Assembly (NCBI RefSeq): GCF_007004735.1
Contig: NZ_SSNL01000004.1
Location: forward strand, 372,001-436,000
Origin: Salinigranum halophilum
Lineage (GTDB): Archaea; Halobacteriota; Halobacteria; Halobacteriales; Haloferacaceae
Direction of reading: 5' to 3'
Length of the DNA: 64,000 nt
Under the pieces are notes generated by a model. That model had not been told where the DNA came from, did not search any database, and saw nothing but the letters and a program-made list of their open reading frames with translations. Made by a program: the position numbers and the translations under genes. Shown piece by piece: positions 16,766-25,497 of this stretch. Positions within the stretch are counted from its first letter, which is position 1, and the number at the start of each line of letters is the position of its first letter.

Positions 16766-17848
16766 GTGCAGCCTCTCACCGGGAGCGTCGTGTCGGCCCC
16801 GCTGAAACTCACGAGTGAGAGCCAGCCTCTCGTCTCGGAGCCGACGTGGTGGCCGGCGGCGATGCCCGCGCCGGAGGTCACAGTGGCCATCCTCCTCGGC
16901 ATGCTCGTCCTCGCAACCGTCGCCGTGGTCCTTATCGTCCGGGTCGTCGTTCCCGGGGGCGTCCGGGTCGTCCGGGTCGTCCGACGGACCTGGGAGCGGG
17001 TCACCCCGAAGAGCACGTTCGGGAAGGTGATGACGCTCTTCGCCGTGCTGTTGCTCGTCGCGACCGCGCCAACGCTGGTGACACTCGTCGACGCCAAGGG
17101 CGCGCTGGGAGGCGTCGCCGCCGGGACCGGCACCATCGCCGAGATGGACGGCGACACCGTCGAGTTCACCGAAGCGACCACGATGGCGCGCCCTACCCCC
17201 GACAGGGACGGTGACCGCCTCCTCGACGGGTGGGAGCGGGCCGGCCGGACGCCCGACGGCGTGCCACTGCCGGATGCGGACCCCGACCGGAAAGACCTCT
17301 ACGTGCAGGTGTTGTACGGGAGCGGCATCGAGGCGCTGAGCGAGTCCGAACGGACGACGCTTCGGACCATCTGGGCGCGGATGCCCGTCTCGAACCCCGA
17401 CGGGTCGACCGGTATCACCCTCCACGTCGTCGACGAGCGCCGACTCGACCGAGAGATACGAACGTACGAACCCGACGCCGAACTGGTCCGCGAGCGGTAC
17501 GACCGCGAGCACCTCAAGCGCGCGACGTGCGTCTACTATCAGACGACGTTCGTCGACCTCACCCACCCACGGCTGAAGGGCCGCGGCGCGCTCGGGGGGT
17601 ACGTCTCGGTCGTCGACGGGACCGACACCGCTGTCCGCGAGGGCCGGTCGAACCGGGTCGCGTTCCTCACCCACGAACTCCTCCACAACACCGCCGGCCG
17701 TGTCGAGGGACGGCCACACACCGAGTCCGGGTGGCTCTCGCCGAACTACGACGGGACGGACGCGACTCTCTCGGCGGCGACCACCGCCGCCCTCGACGAC
17801 GGCTTCGCACTCGGTGTGTACGAGGAACGTCACCTCTGTGGCGCGTGA
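16766..17848 (+). CDS. Membrane-anchored HELLH metalloprotease-like protein
   Basis: About 360 residues if the GTG at 16766 is used; TTG at 16739 or GTG at 16793 are alternatives. Two membrane helices ('VTVAILLGMLVLATVAVVLI' and 'FGKVMTLFAVLLLVATAPTL') precede an exported domain that opens with a calcium-loop-like DRDGDRLLDGWE, as in thrombospondin type 3 units. The HExxH zinc motif is H303-E-L-L-H307 in FLTHELLHNTAG, with a third ligand not obvious (HTESGWLSPN is a candidate). A zinc-dependent peptidase acting outside the membrane is the simplest reading. Family not recognised precisely. Confidence 0.72.
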   Translation: MQPLTGSVVSAPLKLTSESQPLVSEPTWWPAAMPAPEVTVAILLGMLVLATVAVVLIVRVVVPGGVRVVRVVRRTWERVTPKSTFGKVMTLFAVLLLVATAPTLVTLVDAKGALGGVAAGTGTIAEMDGDTVEFTEATTMARPTPDRDGDRLLDGWERAGRTPDGVPLPDADPDRKDLYVQVLYGSGIEALSESERTTLRTIWARMPVSNPDGSTGITLHVVDERRLDREIRTYEPDAELVRERYDREHLKRATCVYYQTTFVDLTHPRLKGRGALGGYVSVVDGTDTAVREGRSNRVAFLTHELLHNTAGRVEGRPHTESGWLSPNYDGTDATLSAATTAALDDGFALGVYEERHLCGA

Positions 17849-17935
17849 GGCCAGGACGACACCGCGCGTGCGTCTTCAAACGACGAAGCGCTGCAGTGGT
17901 TTTAGTCGCCGTCGCCCCCAACGTGTCGATGGACG

Positions 17936-18241
17936 ATGTCCGTTCCAACTGGTTCGGACGCGTCGACCGGCGCAGGCGAATCGGAGCACGAACCACCCAC
18001 CGAGGACCGAGGAGTGGGTGACTCGTCGGGGTCGATCCACGAGCGGGTCGCCGACTGGGCCCGTCACTGGCAGGCGTGGAGCGTCGCGGGCTTCTCGCTC
18101 CTCGTCGTCGGCTGGGCGGCGTTCCTCCAGCCACAGACCTCGCCGAAGGGGTACATTCCCATCTTCCTCGGGTTCGCCGCGCTCGCCGTCGGCTACGTCT
18201 ACCTCGACGAGGAGAGTCAGGTTCGGCTCGCGTCCGGCTGA
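17936..18241 (+). CDS. Small membrane protein, function unknown
   Basis: 101 residues: a hydrophilic, Ser/Glu-rich N-terminal 50 residues followed by two hydrophobic helices ('WSVAGFSLLVVGWAAFL' and 'YIPIFLGFAALAVGYVYL') and a short acidic tail. The ATG at 17936 is used; ATG at 17930 is out of frame. No catalytic motif. Similar two-helix proteins are common in haloarchaea. Confidence 0.7.
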   Translation: MSVPTGSDASTGAGESEHEPPTEDRGVGDSSGSIHERVADWARHWQAWSVAGFSLLVVGWAAFLQPQTSPKGYIPIFLGFAALAVGYVYLDEESQVRLASG

Positions 18242-18382
18242 CGACATCCGTCGGGCAGACGGCGCCCTCCGTATCGTCGCGGCGGTCGGGGGTGACTGGG
18301 GGCGCGTCGGCAAGACGTTCGTTCCCCGCTCCCCTGTCTTTCCCCAGCGCCGACGCGCCCCCCACTTCACCCGGCCGACGAT

Positions 18383-18718
18383 TCAGCCCTCCGGAACGTC
18401 CACGTCGTCCACCGGGTCACGCCGGAGCGTGATGTCGACGGTGAACCCGCCCTCTTCGACGTCGATGTGGGCCGCTTCGAGCCGACACTCGTAGCTCTGG
18501 TAGTGGTTCCCCTCCTCGTCGTACTCCGTGTGGACCGCCACGAGGTCGTACGCTTCGAGCGAGTCGAGCCGGCGGTAGACCGTCGGCCGGGAGGCCGAAC
18601 ACCGCTCGGCGAGCTCGTCCGCCGAGAGGCGTTCGACGCTCGTCAGCGCCAGGAGCTCCCGGACGAGTTCGTTTCCGAGCAGGTCGAACACCGTCTCGGC
18701 TTCCCAGGCTCTGCTCAC
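18383..18718 (-). CDS. Winged-helix transcriptional regulator (ArsR/TrmB-like)
   Basis: 111 residues. 'VFDLLGNELVRELLALTSVERLSADELAERCSASRPTVYRRLDSLEAYDLV' is a complete winged helix with recognition helix SRPTVYRRLDSL, followed by a short beta wing and an acidic tail. No metal-binding Cys. DNA-binding cytoplasmic regulator of unknown target; haloarchaea have many such single-domain proteins. A minus-strand TATA-like TTCTTATG at 18742-18749, ~28 nt upstream, predicts a leaderless transcript. Confidence 0.85.
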   Translation of the reverse strand: MSRAWEAETVFDLLGNELVRELLALTSVERLSADELAERCSASRPTVYRRLDSLEAYDLVAVHTEYDEEGNHYQSYECRLEAAHIDVEEGGFTVDITLRRDPVDDVDVPEG

Positions 18719-18741
18719 GGTCGATACTGACGGCGAGGATA

Positions 18742-18749
18742 CATAAGAA
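18742..18749 (-). promoter_or_regulatory. TATA-like box for the winged-helix regulator
   Basis: Minus-strand TTCTTATG, centred ~28 nt before the start codon at 18718. Confidence 0.45.
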
Positions 18750-18870
18750 TCCGGGCGGGACGTTCACCCGTACGGCGTGCTGTGCGTCGAAGTCCGTGTC
18801 GCCGCCTCCGCCGTCCCGCGCTCTGTCTGCGGGGAATCTTCACGGTCTGAAGCGGCCCACAGGGGTTAGG

Positions 18871-19578
18871 TCAGCCCAGCGCCCGCAGTTCGGCCAGCAT
18901 CTCGTCGATGTCACGCGTGGAGACGGCGAGTGAGAAACCGTCGATGGTCGCCAACGTCGCCGCGTGTTCCCACAGGCTCTCCTCGCCCAGTCCGTGCAAC
19001 ACCACGGCGTTCGGCGTCGGGTTCACGACACGGAGGGCGACCAGCGGCGACTCCCCGCGGGTGACGTTCGTGAAGACGAGGACCCGGTTGGTGGACTCAC
19101 CGTACAGTCGGTAGAACTCCTCCGAGGAGAGGCGGGTGATGGCTTCGATGCTGTCGATGACGGTGTGTCCGCTCACCCGGTCGGTCTCGCCGCGGACCAC
19201 CTCGGTCGCGCCCATCGCGTCGTACACCCGCGAGAGACGGATGGCCGTGGGATACTCTCTGAGGTCCTGGACGATGTCGCTCTCGAACCCCGCGCCGACG
19301 ACGCGGGCGTACTGTCGGATTCGGGAGCCGCCACGGGCCTCGTCGATGTCGAGGAGGGCGTTCACCATCCGGCTGACGACGCCGATTCCCGGACTCTCTC
19401 GCCGGCCGGACTCGTAGTCCGACACGACCGACGAGGAGACGTCGAGCTGGTCGGCGAGCGCCGTCTGGGAGACGTCGAAGTCGGTTCGCCACTTGCGGAG
19501 GGTGGCCCCGGGGTCGTCGCTGAGCGTGACCTCGCCGGCGATCCGTCGGGCGAGGTCCGCACGCGGGCCGTCCGTCAC
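18871..19578 (-). CDS. Cro/C1-type HTH regulator with C-terminal sensor-like domain (COG1709-like)
   Basis: 235 residues. Residues ~25-75 form an XRE-type helix-turn-helix ('LRKWRTDFDVSQTALADQLDVSSSVVSDYESGRR'). The remainder ('FESDIVQDLREYPTAIRLSRVYDAMGATEV ... VDSIEAITRLSSEEFYRLYG ... VLVFTNVTRGESPLVALRVVNPTPNAVVLHG') is a conserved archaeal C-terminal domain of unknown ligand. Members are predicted archaeal transcriptional regulators. It is divergent from the YdjM-type gene, whose promoter may overlap its own. Confidence 0.88.
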   Translation of the reverse strand: MTDGPRADLARRIAGEVTLSDDPGATLRKWRTDFDVSQTALADQLDVSSSVVSDYESGRRESPGIGVVSRMVNALLDIDEARGGSRIRQYARVVGAGFESDIVQDLREYPTAIRLSRVYDAMGATEVVRGETDRVSGHTVIDSIEAITRLSSEEFYRLYGESTNRVLVFTNVTRGESPLVALRVVNPTPNAVVLHGLGEESLWEHAATLATIDGFSLAVSTRDIDEMLAELRALG

Positions 19579-19724
19579 GGGCCCTCACCGCCGTCGAGGT
19601 CGTGGGCGACTGCGTTCACGTCCGTTCGTCGGCCGACTGCGCACAAAACCGTACCGAAACCTCCCTTCGACGAACGTCGATTCCGCGCCCGAACGCTCAA
19701 GCCGTCGCCTCTCTCACTCCCGGT

Positions 19725-20357
19725 ATGCCCTCGACACTCGTCCACGTGGCACTCGGCGGGCTCGTCGGCGCCGCCTTGCTCACCAGTGAGTTCGACGTCC
19801 GCGCGGTCGTCGTCGTCGTCGCGGTGACGGCGTTCCCCGACGTCGACGCGCTGGCCGGACTGGTCCTCCCCGGGGCGCACCGTTCGCTGTTTCACAGCTT
19901 CCTCTTTCCCGCGGTCGTCTGTGGACTCCTCCTCGCCGACACGCTGCGGGCGAACTCGCTCCTCCGGACGAGATACGGGACGCGAGGGGTGCGGCTCGCC
20001 TGGGTGTCGCTCGCCGCGATGGTGTTCGGCGGCATCCTCCCCGACCTCTTCACCAACGGGGTGAACGCCTTCTACCCCGCCGTGGACGCCTTCTACACCG
20101 TCGACGGCAAGCTTCTTCTCTCGGACCAGCGCGGCCTCGTCCAGACGTTCGTCGAGGTTCAGCCGCCGGCGCAGGCGGAACCCAGGCCCACGACGCGGAC
20201 GCTCCACTACAGTACTCCCGTGGACCCGAACCCGGGGAGCGAACCCGAGAACGTCGAGCGGGTCGCCCCCGTGTTCCAGGCCGGCTGGGAACTGATGCTC
20301 GTGCTCGTGAGCGGTCTCGTCGTCCCGTTCCGGCTCTGGGACGCGGGACGTCGCTGA
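19725..20357 (+). CDS. YdjM/DUF457-type membrane-bound metal-dependent hydrolase
   Basis: 210 residues from the ATG at 19725 (MPSTLVHVALGG). Hydrophobic helices contain histidine/aspartate motifs typical of the family: HVALGGLVGA at the N-terminus, 'FPDVDALAGLVLPGAHRSLFHSF' (PD-D and H-x4-H), and 'GGILPDLFTNG'. Family members are annotated as inner-membrane metal-dependent hydrolases (LexA-regulated YdjM in bacteria), with no proven substrate. Length is normal. Confidence 0.85.
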   Translation: MPSTLVHVALGGLVGAALLTSEFDVRAVVVVVAVTAFPDVDALAGLVLPGAHRSLFHSFLFPAVVCGLLLADTLRANSLLRTRYGTRGVRLAWVSLAAMVFGGILPDLFTNGVNAFYPAVDAFYTVDGKLLLSDQRGLVQTFVEVQPPAQAEPRPTTRTLHYSTPVDPNPGSEPENVERVAPVFQAGWELMLVLVSGLVVPFRLWDAGRR

Positions 20358-20512
20358 CCGGGCGAGGCGTCGGGCACTCGGACGGTACGTGACCAGTGAG
20401 CGTCGGGACGCTCACCGCAGTGATAAACCGAATACAGCGATAGCAAACCACCGTGACGGGGCGAACGGTGGCAGACAGGAGCCGTCGTCGAGCGCGTCGA
20501 ACCGTCCGGCGG

Positions 20513-21523
20513 TCAGTCCGACCGCGCGCCCTCGCCCGTGTCGATGCTCCCGAGTTCGGGTGCCGCGTCTTCGGCCGTGGCGGCTTTGAGCTTCCCGGCG
20601 ACGACGGTGACGATGTAGATGCCGACCGCGATGAGGACGATGACGCCCCCGGCGGTCGCCTCCGCGTAGTAGGAGACGCCGATGCCGAGGAGGACGGCCA
20701 GCTCCGCGAGCACCACGCTCACGAGAATCGACTCGGAGAAGCTCCGCGACACCTGTGCCGCGCCGGCGACCGGAATCACGAGCATCGCGGCGACGAGGAT
20801 GACGCCCATGATCTGCATCGCGCCGACTACGACCAGGGCGGTCAGCATCACCATGACCCGGTTGTACCAGGTCACGGAGAGCCCCGACACCGCGGCCGCG
20901 GTCTCGTCGAACGTGACGTACAGCAGCTGGTTTCGCGTCAGGCCGACCGTCGCGACGATGACGGTGAACAGCACCAGCAAGATGGCGGCGTTCTCCGCCG
21001 ACACCGTCGAGAGGTTACCGAAGAGGTACTGGTTGATGCCGACGGCCAGCCCGCCCGCGTTGATGCTGATGAGGACCGTCCCGAGCGCGAACCCCGTCGA
21101 GAGGACGATGGCCATCGAGACGTCGTTGTACGCGTCGGTCACCTCCGAGATGACCTCGATGAGAAGGGCGGCGAGCATCGCCACGACGACCGCAGACAGG
21201 TAGGGAGAGACGCCGAGGTCGAGGACGGCGTTGAGGAACAGGCCGACGGCGACGCCTGCGAAGGCGGTGTGTGCCAGCGCGTCGCCGATGAGCGCGAGCT
21301 GTCGGTGGACCAGGAAGGTCCCGATCAGCGGCGCCATCACTCCGATACAGAGCCCGACGAGGACGGCCCGGTGCATGAACTGGTACTGGAGCAGTTCCAG
21401 CCCGGTCGCGCCGGCGAGAAAGAACAGTAGCTCCGACCAGAGCGACAGGAGCCAGTACACCGGGGCGAGGACCGGGTCGATGACGCTCCCGCCTTGGAGC
21501 GGCACGGCGACAGTCGCGGTCAT
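20513..21523 (-). CDS. znuB: Zinc/manganese ABC transporter, permease
   Basis: 336 residues, eight to nine membrane helices of the ABC-3 permease family: 'FMHRAVLVGLCIGVMAPLIG', 'VHRQLALIGDALAHTAFAG' and 'YYAEATAGGVIVLIAVGIY' are family hallmarks. It forms the membrane channel for the ATPase encoded upstream, overlapping it by 4 bp. Whether the metal is Zn or Mn cannot be decided from the permease. C-terminus carries an acidic cytoplasmic tail. Last gene of the operon. Confidence 0.94.
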   Translation of the reverse strand: MTATVAVPLQGGSVIDPVLAPVYWLLSLWSELLFFLAGATGLELLQYQFMHRAVLVGLCIGVMAPLIGTFLVHRQLALIGDALAHTAFAGVAVGLFLNAVLDLGVSPYLSAVVVAMLAALLIEVISEVTDAYNDVSMAIVLSTGFALGTVLISINAGGLAVGINQYLFGNLSTVSAENAAILLVLFTVIVATVGLTRNQLLYVTFDETAAAVSGLSVTWYNRVMVMLTALVVVGAMQIMGVILVAAMLVIPVAGAAQVSRSFSESILVSVVLAELAVLLGIGVSYYAEATAGGVIVLIAVGIYIVTVVAGKLKAATAEDAAPELGSIDTGEGARSD

Positions 21524-22263
21524 CGCCCACCCGCCGCGACCGCGGCTGCCGTCCCGAAGGCCCGGGCGAGTGCGTCACTCTCGACGAACGCCTCGGTCGG
21601 GCCGTCGAAGAGTATCTCACGGTTGAGACAGACGACTCGGTCGGCGTGGGCGGTCACGGCCCCGAGGTCGTGCTCGATGAGGAGGATGGTGATTCCCTCC
21701 GCGTTGAGCGCCGCCAGCAACTCGTAGAACGCCTCGACGGACTCGACGTCCACCCCCACCGTCGGCTCGTCGAGGACGAGCAGGTCGGCTTCACCCGCGA
21801 GCGCGCGGGCGATGAACGCCCGCTGACGCTGCCCGCCCGACAGCTGCGTCACCCGACGGTTCGCGAAGGCGCTCATGCCGACCGTCTCGAGCGCGCGGTC
21901 GACGATGGCGACGTCCTCGGCCGAGAGGCGGCCGAAGCCGACGTGGGGGAACCGGCCCATCTTCACCACCTCGCGGACGGTGATCGGCATCTCCTTCGAG
22001 GCGCTGGCGTGCTGGGCGACGTAGCCGATGCGCGCGCCGTCGTCGAACCGGTGCGACGGCTCGCCGAACAGTCGCGCCGTCCCCTCGTCGGGGGTGAGGA
22101 GGCCGAGCAGCAGTTTCATCAGCGTCGACTTCCCCGAGCCGTTCGGGCCTACGATAGCCAGATACTCGCCGGACTCGACACTGAGTGAGACGTCCCGGAC
22201 GACGGGCGTCGCGGTGTAGCCGAAGCTGACGTCGGCGAGTTCGACGATGGGTCCGGTGCTCAC
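21520..22263 (-). CDS. znuC: Zinc/manganese ABC transporter, ATP-binding protein
   Basis: About 247 residues using the GTG at 22263 (VSTGPIVELADVSFGY), which gives a 4-bp GTGA overlap with the stop of the binding-protein gene; an upstream ATG at 22278 would overlap by 19 bp. Walker A is GPNGSGKST, the ABC signature LSGGQRQR, Walker B LLVLDEP, and the switch His is in LLIEHD. It energises uptake through the ZnuB-like permease. Very confident on function, moderately on the start. Confidence 0.93.
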   Translation of the reverse strand: MSTGPIVELADVSFGYTATPVVRDVSLSVESGEYLAIVGPNGSGKSTLMKLLLGLLTPDEGTARLFGEPSHRFDDGARIGYVAQHASASKEMPITVREVVKMGRFPHVGFGRLSAEDVAIVDRALETVGMSAFANRRVTQLSGGQRQRAFIARALAGEADLLVLDEPTVGVDVESVEAFYELLAALNAEGITILLIEHDLGAVTAHADRVVCLNREILFDGPTEAFVESDALARAFGTAAAVAAGGR

Positions 22264-23351
22264 TCGAAGTTCCTCCACTCGCTGTGCCAGCCGTCGGGCC
22301 CGACCTCCTCGGGGGACTTGTTCCCGAGGACGACCTCGAACGTCGGCATGTTGATGTTGTACGCGATCTCCTCGTACCCCCAGCCGCGTTCGACCCAGTC
22401 CTCGCGGACGCCCGCGTAGGGGGTCACCGGGAAGTACGCCTCCACGGCGGTCTCCGACAGGAGTTGCTTCGCCGGCTTCCGGGTCTCGAAGACGCCCGCA
22501 CCGATGTACCTGATGTCGTTCTCGTCGATGACGCGCTTTGCCTCGGTGATGTCCGAGGGCGTGACGTCGCCGCTGGCGGCGAGGTTCACCACGAGCGGAC
22601 GCATCTCGACGCCGTAGCGGACGCCGATGTACTGGAACGCGTTGTGTGCCGCCAACTGGACGACCTTCCGGTCCGCGCGGTCGAAGATGTCCCGATAGTC
22701 ACTATCGATGCGGTCGAGGACGTCCGTCTTGTACGCCGTGGCGTTCTCGCGGAACGTGGCCTCGTACTCGGGGGCGAGGTCGACGAACCCCTCGGTGATG
22801 TTGTCGACCGCCTGTTTCGACCGCTGCGGGTCGAGCCAGAAGTGGGGGTCCTGCCCTCTCCCTGCCCCGACGCCCTCCTCGTCGGGGTCGAGACTGGCCG
22901 CGAGGTCGACGAGTTCGACGCCCTCGCGGACGTTGATGAGCTGGGTGTCGATACCGTCGTCCTTCAGCGTCTGGATGGCACGGTCGGCCCACGGCTGGAA
23001 GTCCTCGCCGACGTGGACGAACGCGTCCGCCTCGATGATGTCTCGCGTGATGCTGGCGTTCGGCTCCCAGCCGTGACCGTGGAGCCCGGTCGGGACGAGG
23101 TTGCGGACCCGGACGGGCGTGTCGGCCGCGACCTTCTGCGCGAAGTCGTAGAAGCTGAAGAAGGACGCGACGACTACCGGGCCGCCCGCGGAGTCACCGG
23201 AGCCACCGGAAGCGGTGCTGCCGCCAGAACCCGCGGTCGCGCTCCCACCGAGACAGCCGGCGAGCCCCGTCGTGACGAGTGCCCCGCCCGCCGCGAGGGC
23301 CGCTCTGCGTGACCACCGTCGGCTCCTGCACGGTTCCTGCGTGTCGTTCAT
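22260..23351 (-). CDS. znuA: Zinc/manganese ABC transporter, substrate-binding lipoprotein
   Basis: 363 residues. Tat-type lipoprotein signal: RRWSRRAALAAGG followed by lipobox GLAGC with C33 as the lipidated residue, then a Ser/Gly linker. The metal ligands of cluster-A1 binding proteins are visible: His in TGLHGHGWEPN, His in DPHFWLDP, His in QLAAHNAFQY and an acidic residue in the C-terminal lobe. The His-rich loop of classical ZnuA is replaced by DEEGVGAGRGQ, so manganese is as possible as zinc. First gene of the operon, with a palindromic operator-like site upstream. Confidence 0.93.
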   Translation of the reverse strand: MNDTQEPCRSRRWSRRAALAAGGALVTTGLAGCLGGSATAGSGGSTASGGSGDSAGGPVVVASFFSFYDFAQKVAADTPVRVRNLVPTGLHGHGWEPNASITRDIIEADAFVHVGEDFQPWADRAIQTLKDDGIDTQLINVREGVELVDLAASLDPDEEGVGAGRGQDPHFWLDPQRSKQAVDNITEGFVDLAPEYEATFRENATAYKTDVLDRIDSDYRDIFDRADRKVVQLAAHNAFQYIGVRYGVEMRPLVVNLAASGDVTPSDITEAKRVIDENDIRYIGAGVFETRKPAKQLLSETAVEAYFPVTPYAGVREDWVERGWGYEEIAYNINMPTFEVVLGNKSPEEVGPDGWHSEWRNFE

Positions 23352-23375
23352 ACCTGCCTTAGACTACTGCCACCC

Positions 23376-23383
23376 ATATAATT
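23376..23383 (-). promoter_or_regulatory. TATA-like box of the metal importer operon
   Basis: Minus-strand AATTATAT, centred ~28-29 nt before the ATG at 23351, so the operon transcript is probably leaderless. Confidence 0.6.
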
Positions 23384-23403
23384 TTGTATCCCACACTAGA
23401 ATT

Positions 23404-23417
23404 TTAGATAAGTCTAA
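23404..23417. promoter_or_regulatory. Operator-like palindrome TTAGATAAGTCTAA (DtxR/MntR/SirR type)
   Basis: TTAGA-TAAG-TCTAA has 5-bp inverted arms and closely resembles the TTAGG-type operators of DtxR-family metalloregulators. It lies ~21 bp upstream of the importer TATA box. A further half-like TTAGACT sits at 23359-23365 between the TATA box and the start codon. Control of a Zn/Mn importer by a SirR/MntR-like repressor is the natural inference. Confidence 0.55.
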
Positions 23418-23469
23418 TTCTCTCGCGGAGAGAGGAGCGTTGACGTACCCCCGCCGCGGTACGTCGAGT

Positions 23470-23964
23470 ATGACGGACATCACGGTGCGGCCCTACGACG
23501 AGTCGGACGCCGACGACCTCTGGTCGCTGAAGCGCGGCTTCGAACTCGGAATCGGGAGCGAGACCGGCGGCCAGGACAAGGCCGCGACGTACGCGGCGAA
23601 GCTCACCGAGGAGTACAGGAAGCGGTGGCTCGCGTGGGTCGAGCGATGTGTCGACGAGGACCCCGACTGCGTCCAACTCGCCGTCCACGAGGACGGGCCG
23701 GTCGGCTACGTCTTCGTCCTGCCCGGCTCACTGGCGTTCATCTGGGACGCCGCCGTGCTGAACGAGGTGTACCTCGACCCGCCCGCGCGCGGGACGGGCG
23801 TCGCCGACGACCTGATGGACGCAGCGCTCGACTGTGCCCGTTCGCAACCGCTCCCGCTCGACCGGCTGGTGCTCGACGTCGACCGCGAGAACGACCGTGC
23901 CCGCGCCTTCTACGACCGCTGGGGCTTCGAGCACTGGGGCGAGATGGTCGCCCGCGAGCTATGA
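23470..23964 (+). CDS. GNAT-family N-acetyltransferase
   Basis: 164 residues from the ATG at 23470. Acetyl-CoA-binding motif A is 'AVLNEVYLDPPARGTGVADDLMDAALDCA' (R/Q-x-x-G-x-G/A replaced by ARGTGVAD), and motif B is 'LVLDVDRENDRARAFYDRWGFEHWG' (N-x-x-A-x-x-F-Y). These define a single-domain GNAT fold. The acceptor substrate cannot be told. It overlaps the convergent small membrane gene by 6 bp at their 3' ends. Confidence 0.9.
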   Translation: MTDITVRPYDESDADDLWSLKRGFELGIGSETGGQDKAATYAAKLTEEYRKRWLAWVERCVDEDPDCVQLAVHEDGPVGYVFVLPGSLAFIWDAAVLNEVYLDPPARGTGVADDLMDAALDCARSQPLPLDRLVLDVDRENDRARAFYDRWGFEHWGEMVAREL

Positions 23965-24159
23965 GCTGACCTGCCGACCAGCCACGAGACCGAGGCCGCC
24001 GAAGACGAGCGGATAGCAGCCGCCCGCGAGCGCGAGCGCCGGGAGCGACGCCGGCCCGACCGTGGTCTCACCGACTGGGACCGACACAGCCACTGCCGCC
24101 GCCGCGACGAACACGAGGTAACCGACGCCGACGGCGAGTTCGCGGCTTCGTTCGAACAT
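23959..24159 (-). CDS. Small two-helix membrane protein
   Basis: 66 residues from the ATG at 24159 (MFERSRELAVGVGYLVF); the upstream extension of the frame is not credible. Two hydrophobic segments (residues ~11-27 and ~36-60) span the membrane. Function unknown. Its 3' end overlaps the convergent acetyltransferase gene by 6 bp. Confidence 0.65.
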   Translation of the reverse strand: MFERSRELAVGVGYLVFVAAAAVAVSVPVGETTVGPASLPALALAGGCYPLVFGGLGLVAGRQVSS

Positions 24160-24271
24160 CGTGGGCCGCTCGCGGGGGAGACGGTACGTCTCTTGTGGGT
24201 GGGCCGGACGCGACGGCGACCGCCGAGTCGATGAGACAGGTTCAAGCGACCCCATCCCCGACGGGCGGACG

Positions 24272-25438
24272 ATGCTGTTGCGAGACGCCCGCCTCCTGTC
24301 GAGTACCTACGACCGCACGGGCGACCTTCGAGTCGTCGACGGACGCATCGACGCGGTCGGTGACCTCACTCCACGCGCCGACGAGCGCTGTGTCGACCTC
24401 GACGGGCGGACGCTCATGCCTGGACTCGTCGACGCCCACGTCCACTTCTCCCTCTCGGCGGAGACGACGATCGAGTCCGTGCTCGGGATGTCGGAGGCCG
24501 AACTGGCGCTCGTCGAGGCGCGGAACGCGCGGAAGACGCTCGAATCGGGCGTCACCGCCGTCCGGGCGATGGGTGCGAGCGGCGTCGACCTCCACCTCAA
24601 GCGGGCGGTCGAGCGCGGCGACGTTCCCGGGCCGCGGATGGTCGCGAACAGTCGCTCGATCACCATCACGGGCGGCCACGGCCACCACCTGGGGAGAGAG
24701 ATCGACGGCCCCGTCGACGCTCGAACGGCGGTGCGCGAGCAGGTCAAAGCCGGCGCGGACTTCATCAAGTTCATGACCACTGGCGGGGTGACCACACCCG
24801 GAACCGACCCCGACACGGTCGCGCTCACCGACGACGAACTCGACGCGCTCGTCGACGAGACCCATCGCCACGGCCTCCACGCCGCGACGCACGTCCACGG
24901 GGCCGAGGGAGCGAAGGCGGCCGCGCTGGCGGGCGTCGACACCATCGAACACGGGACGTTCCTCGACGAGGAGGCCATCGAACTGCTCGTCTCCCGGGAG
25001 GTCACGCTGGTCCCGACGCTCTCGGCACCGTACTACATCGTCCGCAACGTCGAGTGGGCGACACCCGACACCGCCCGGAAGACCGAACACATCTACGAGC
25101 GACACATCGAGTCGTTCGCCCGGGCCGTCGAGGCCGGCGTAACCATCGCCGGCGGGACGGACGCCGGGACCCCGTTCAACGACCACGGTGCCAACGCGGC
25201 GGAGGTGACGTTCATGCTCGAACACGGGCTGTCGCCTCGTGGGGCGATCACGGCCATGACCGAGACCGCGGCGCGAACGGTCGGCCTCGACGACTGCGGC
25301 ACGCTGCGAGAAGGGGCCCACGCGGACCTGCTCGTCGTCAACGGCGACCCGCTCGAGGACTCGACCCGGCTGAACGACCCGGAGGCGGTGCTCCGCGGCG
25401 GTGAACTGGTCTCTGGGTTCCTGCCGGGTGCGGACTGA
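24272..25438 (+). CDS. Amidohydrolase (imidazolonepropionase / Xaa-Pro dipeptidase-like)
   Basis: 388 residues from the ATG at 24272. Binuclear amidohydrolase: H56-x-H58 in LVDAHVHFS, the probable carboxylated lysine in GADFIKFMTTGG, His in 'GLHAATHVHGAEGA' and 'VDTIEHGTFLDEE', and the terminal Asp in GGTDAGTPFN. The arrangement matches the imidazolonepropionase-like/arginine carboxypeptidase group (COG1228), which hydrolyses cyclic amides or dipeptides. The actual substrate is unknown; no histidine-degradation genes are nearby. Cytoplasmic, no signal peptide. Single gene. Confidence 0.9.
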   Translation: MLLRDARLLSSTYDRTGDLRVVDGRIDAVGDLTPRADERCVDLDGRTLMPGLVDAHVHFSLSAETTIESVLGMSEAELALVEARNARKTLESGVTAVRAMGASGVDLHLKRAVERGDVPGPRMVANSRSITITGGHGHHLGREIDGPVDARTAVREQVKAGADFIKFMTTGGVTTPGTDPDTVALTDDELDALVDETHRHGLHAATHVHGAEGAKAAALAGVDTIEHGTFLDEEAIELLVSREVTLVPTLSAPYYIVRNVEWATPDTARKTEHIYERHIESFARAVEAGVTIAGGTDAGTPFNDHGANAAEVTFMLEHGLSPRGAITAMTETAARTVGLDDCGTLREGAHADLLVVNGDPLEDSTRLNDPEAVLRGGELVSGFLPGAD

Positions 25439-25497
25439 CCCGTGTCACGAGGTGGGGCACCGCGGGGTCACGCTGTCCGGGTCGGTTCTGCGCAGTC

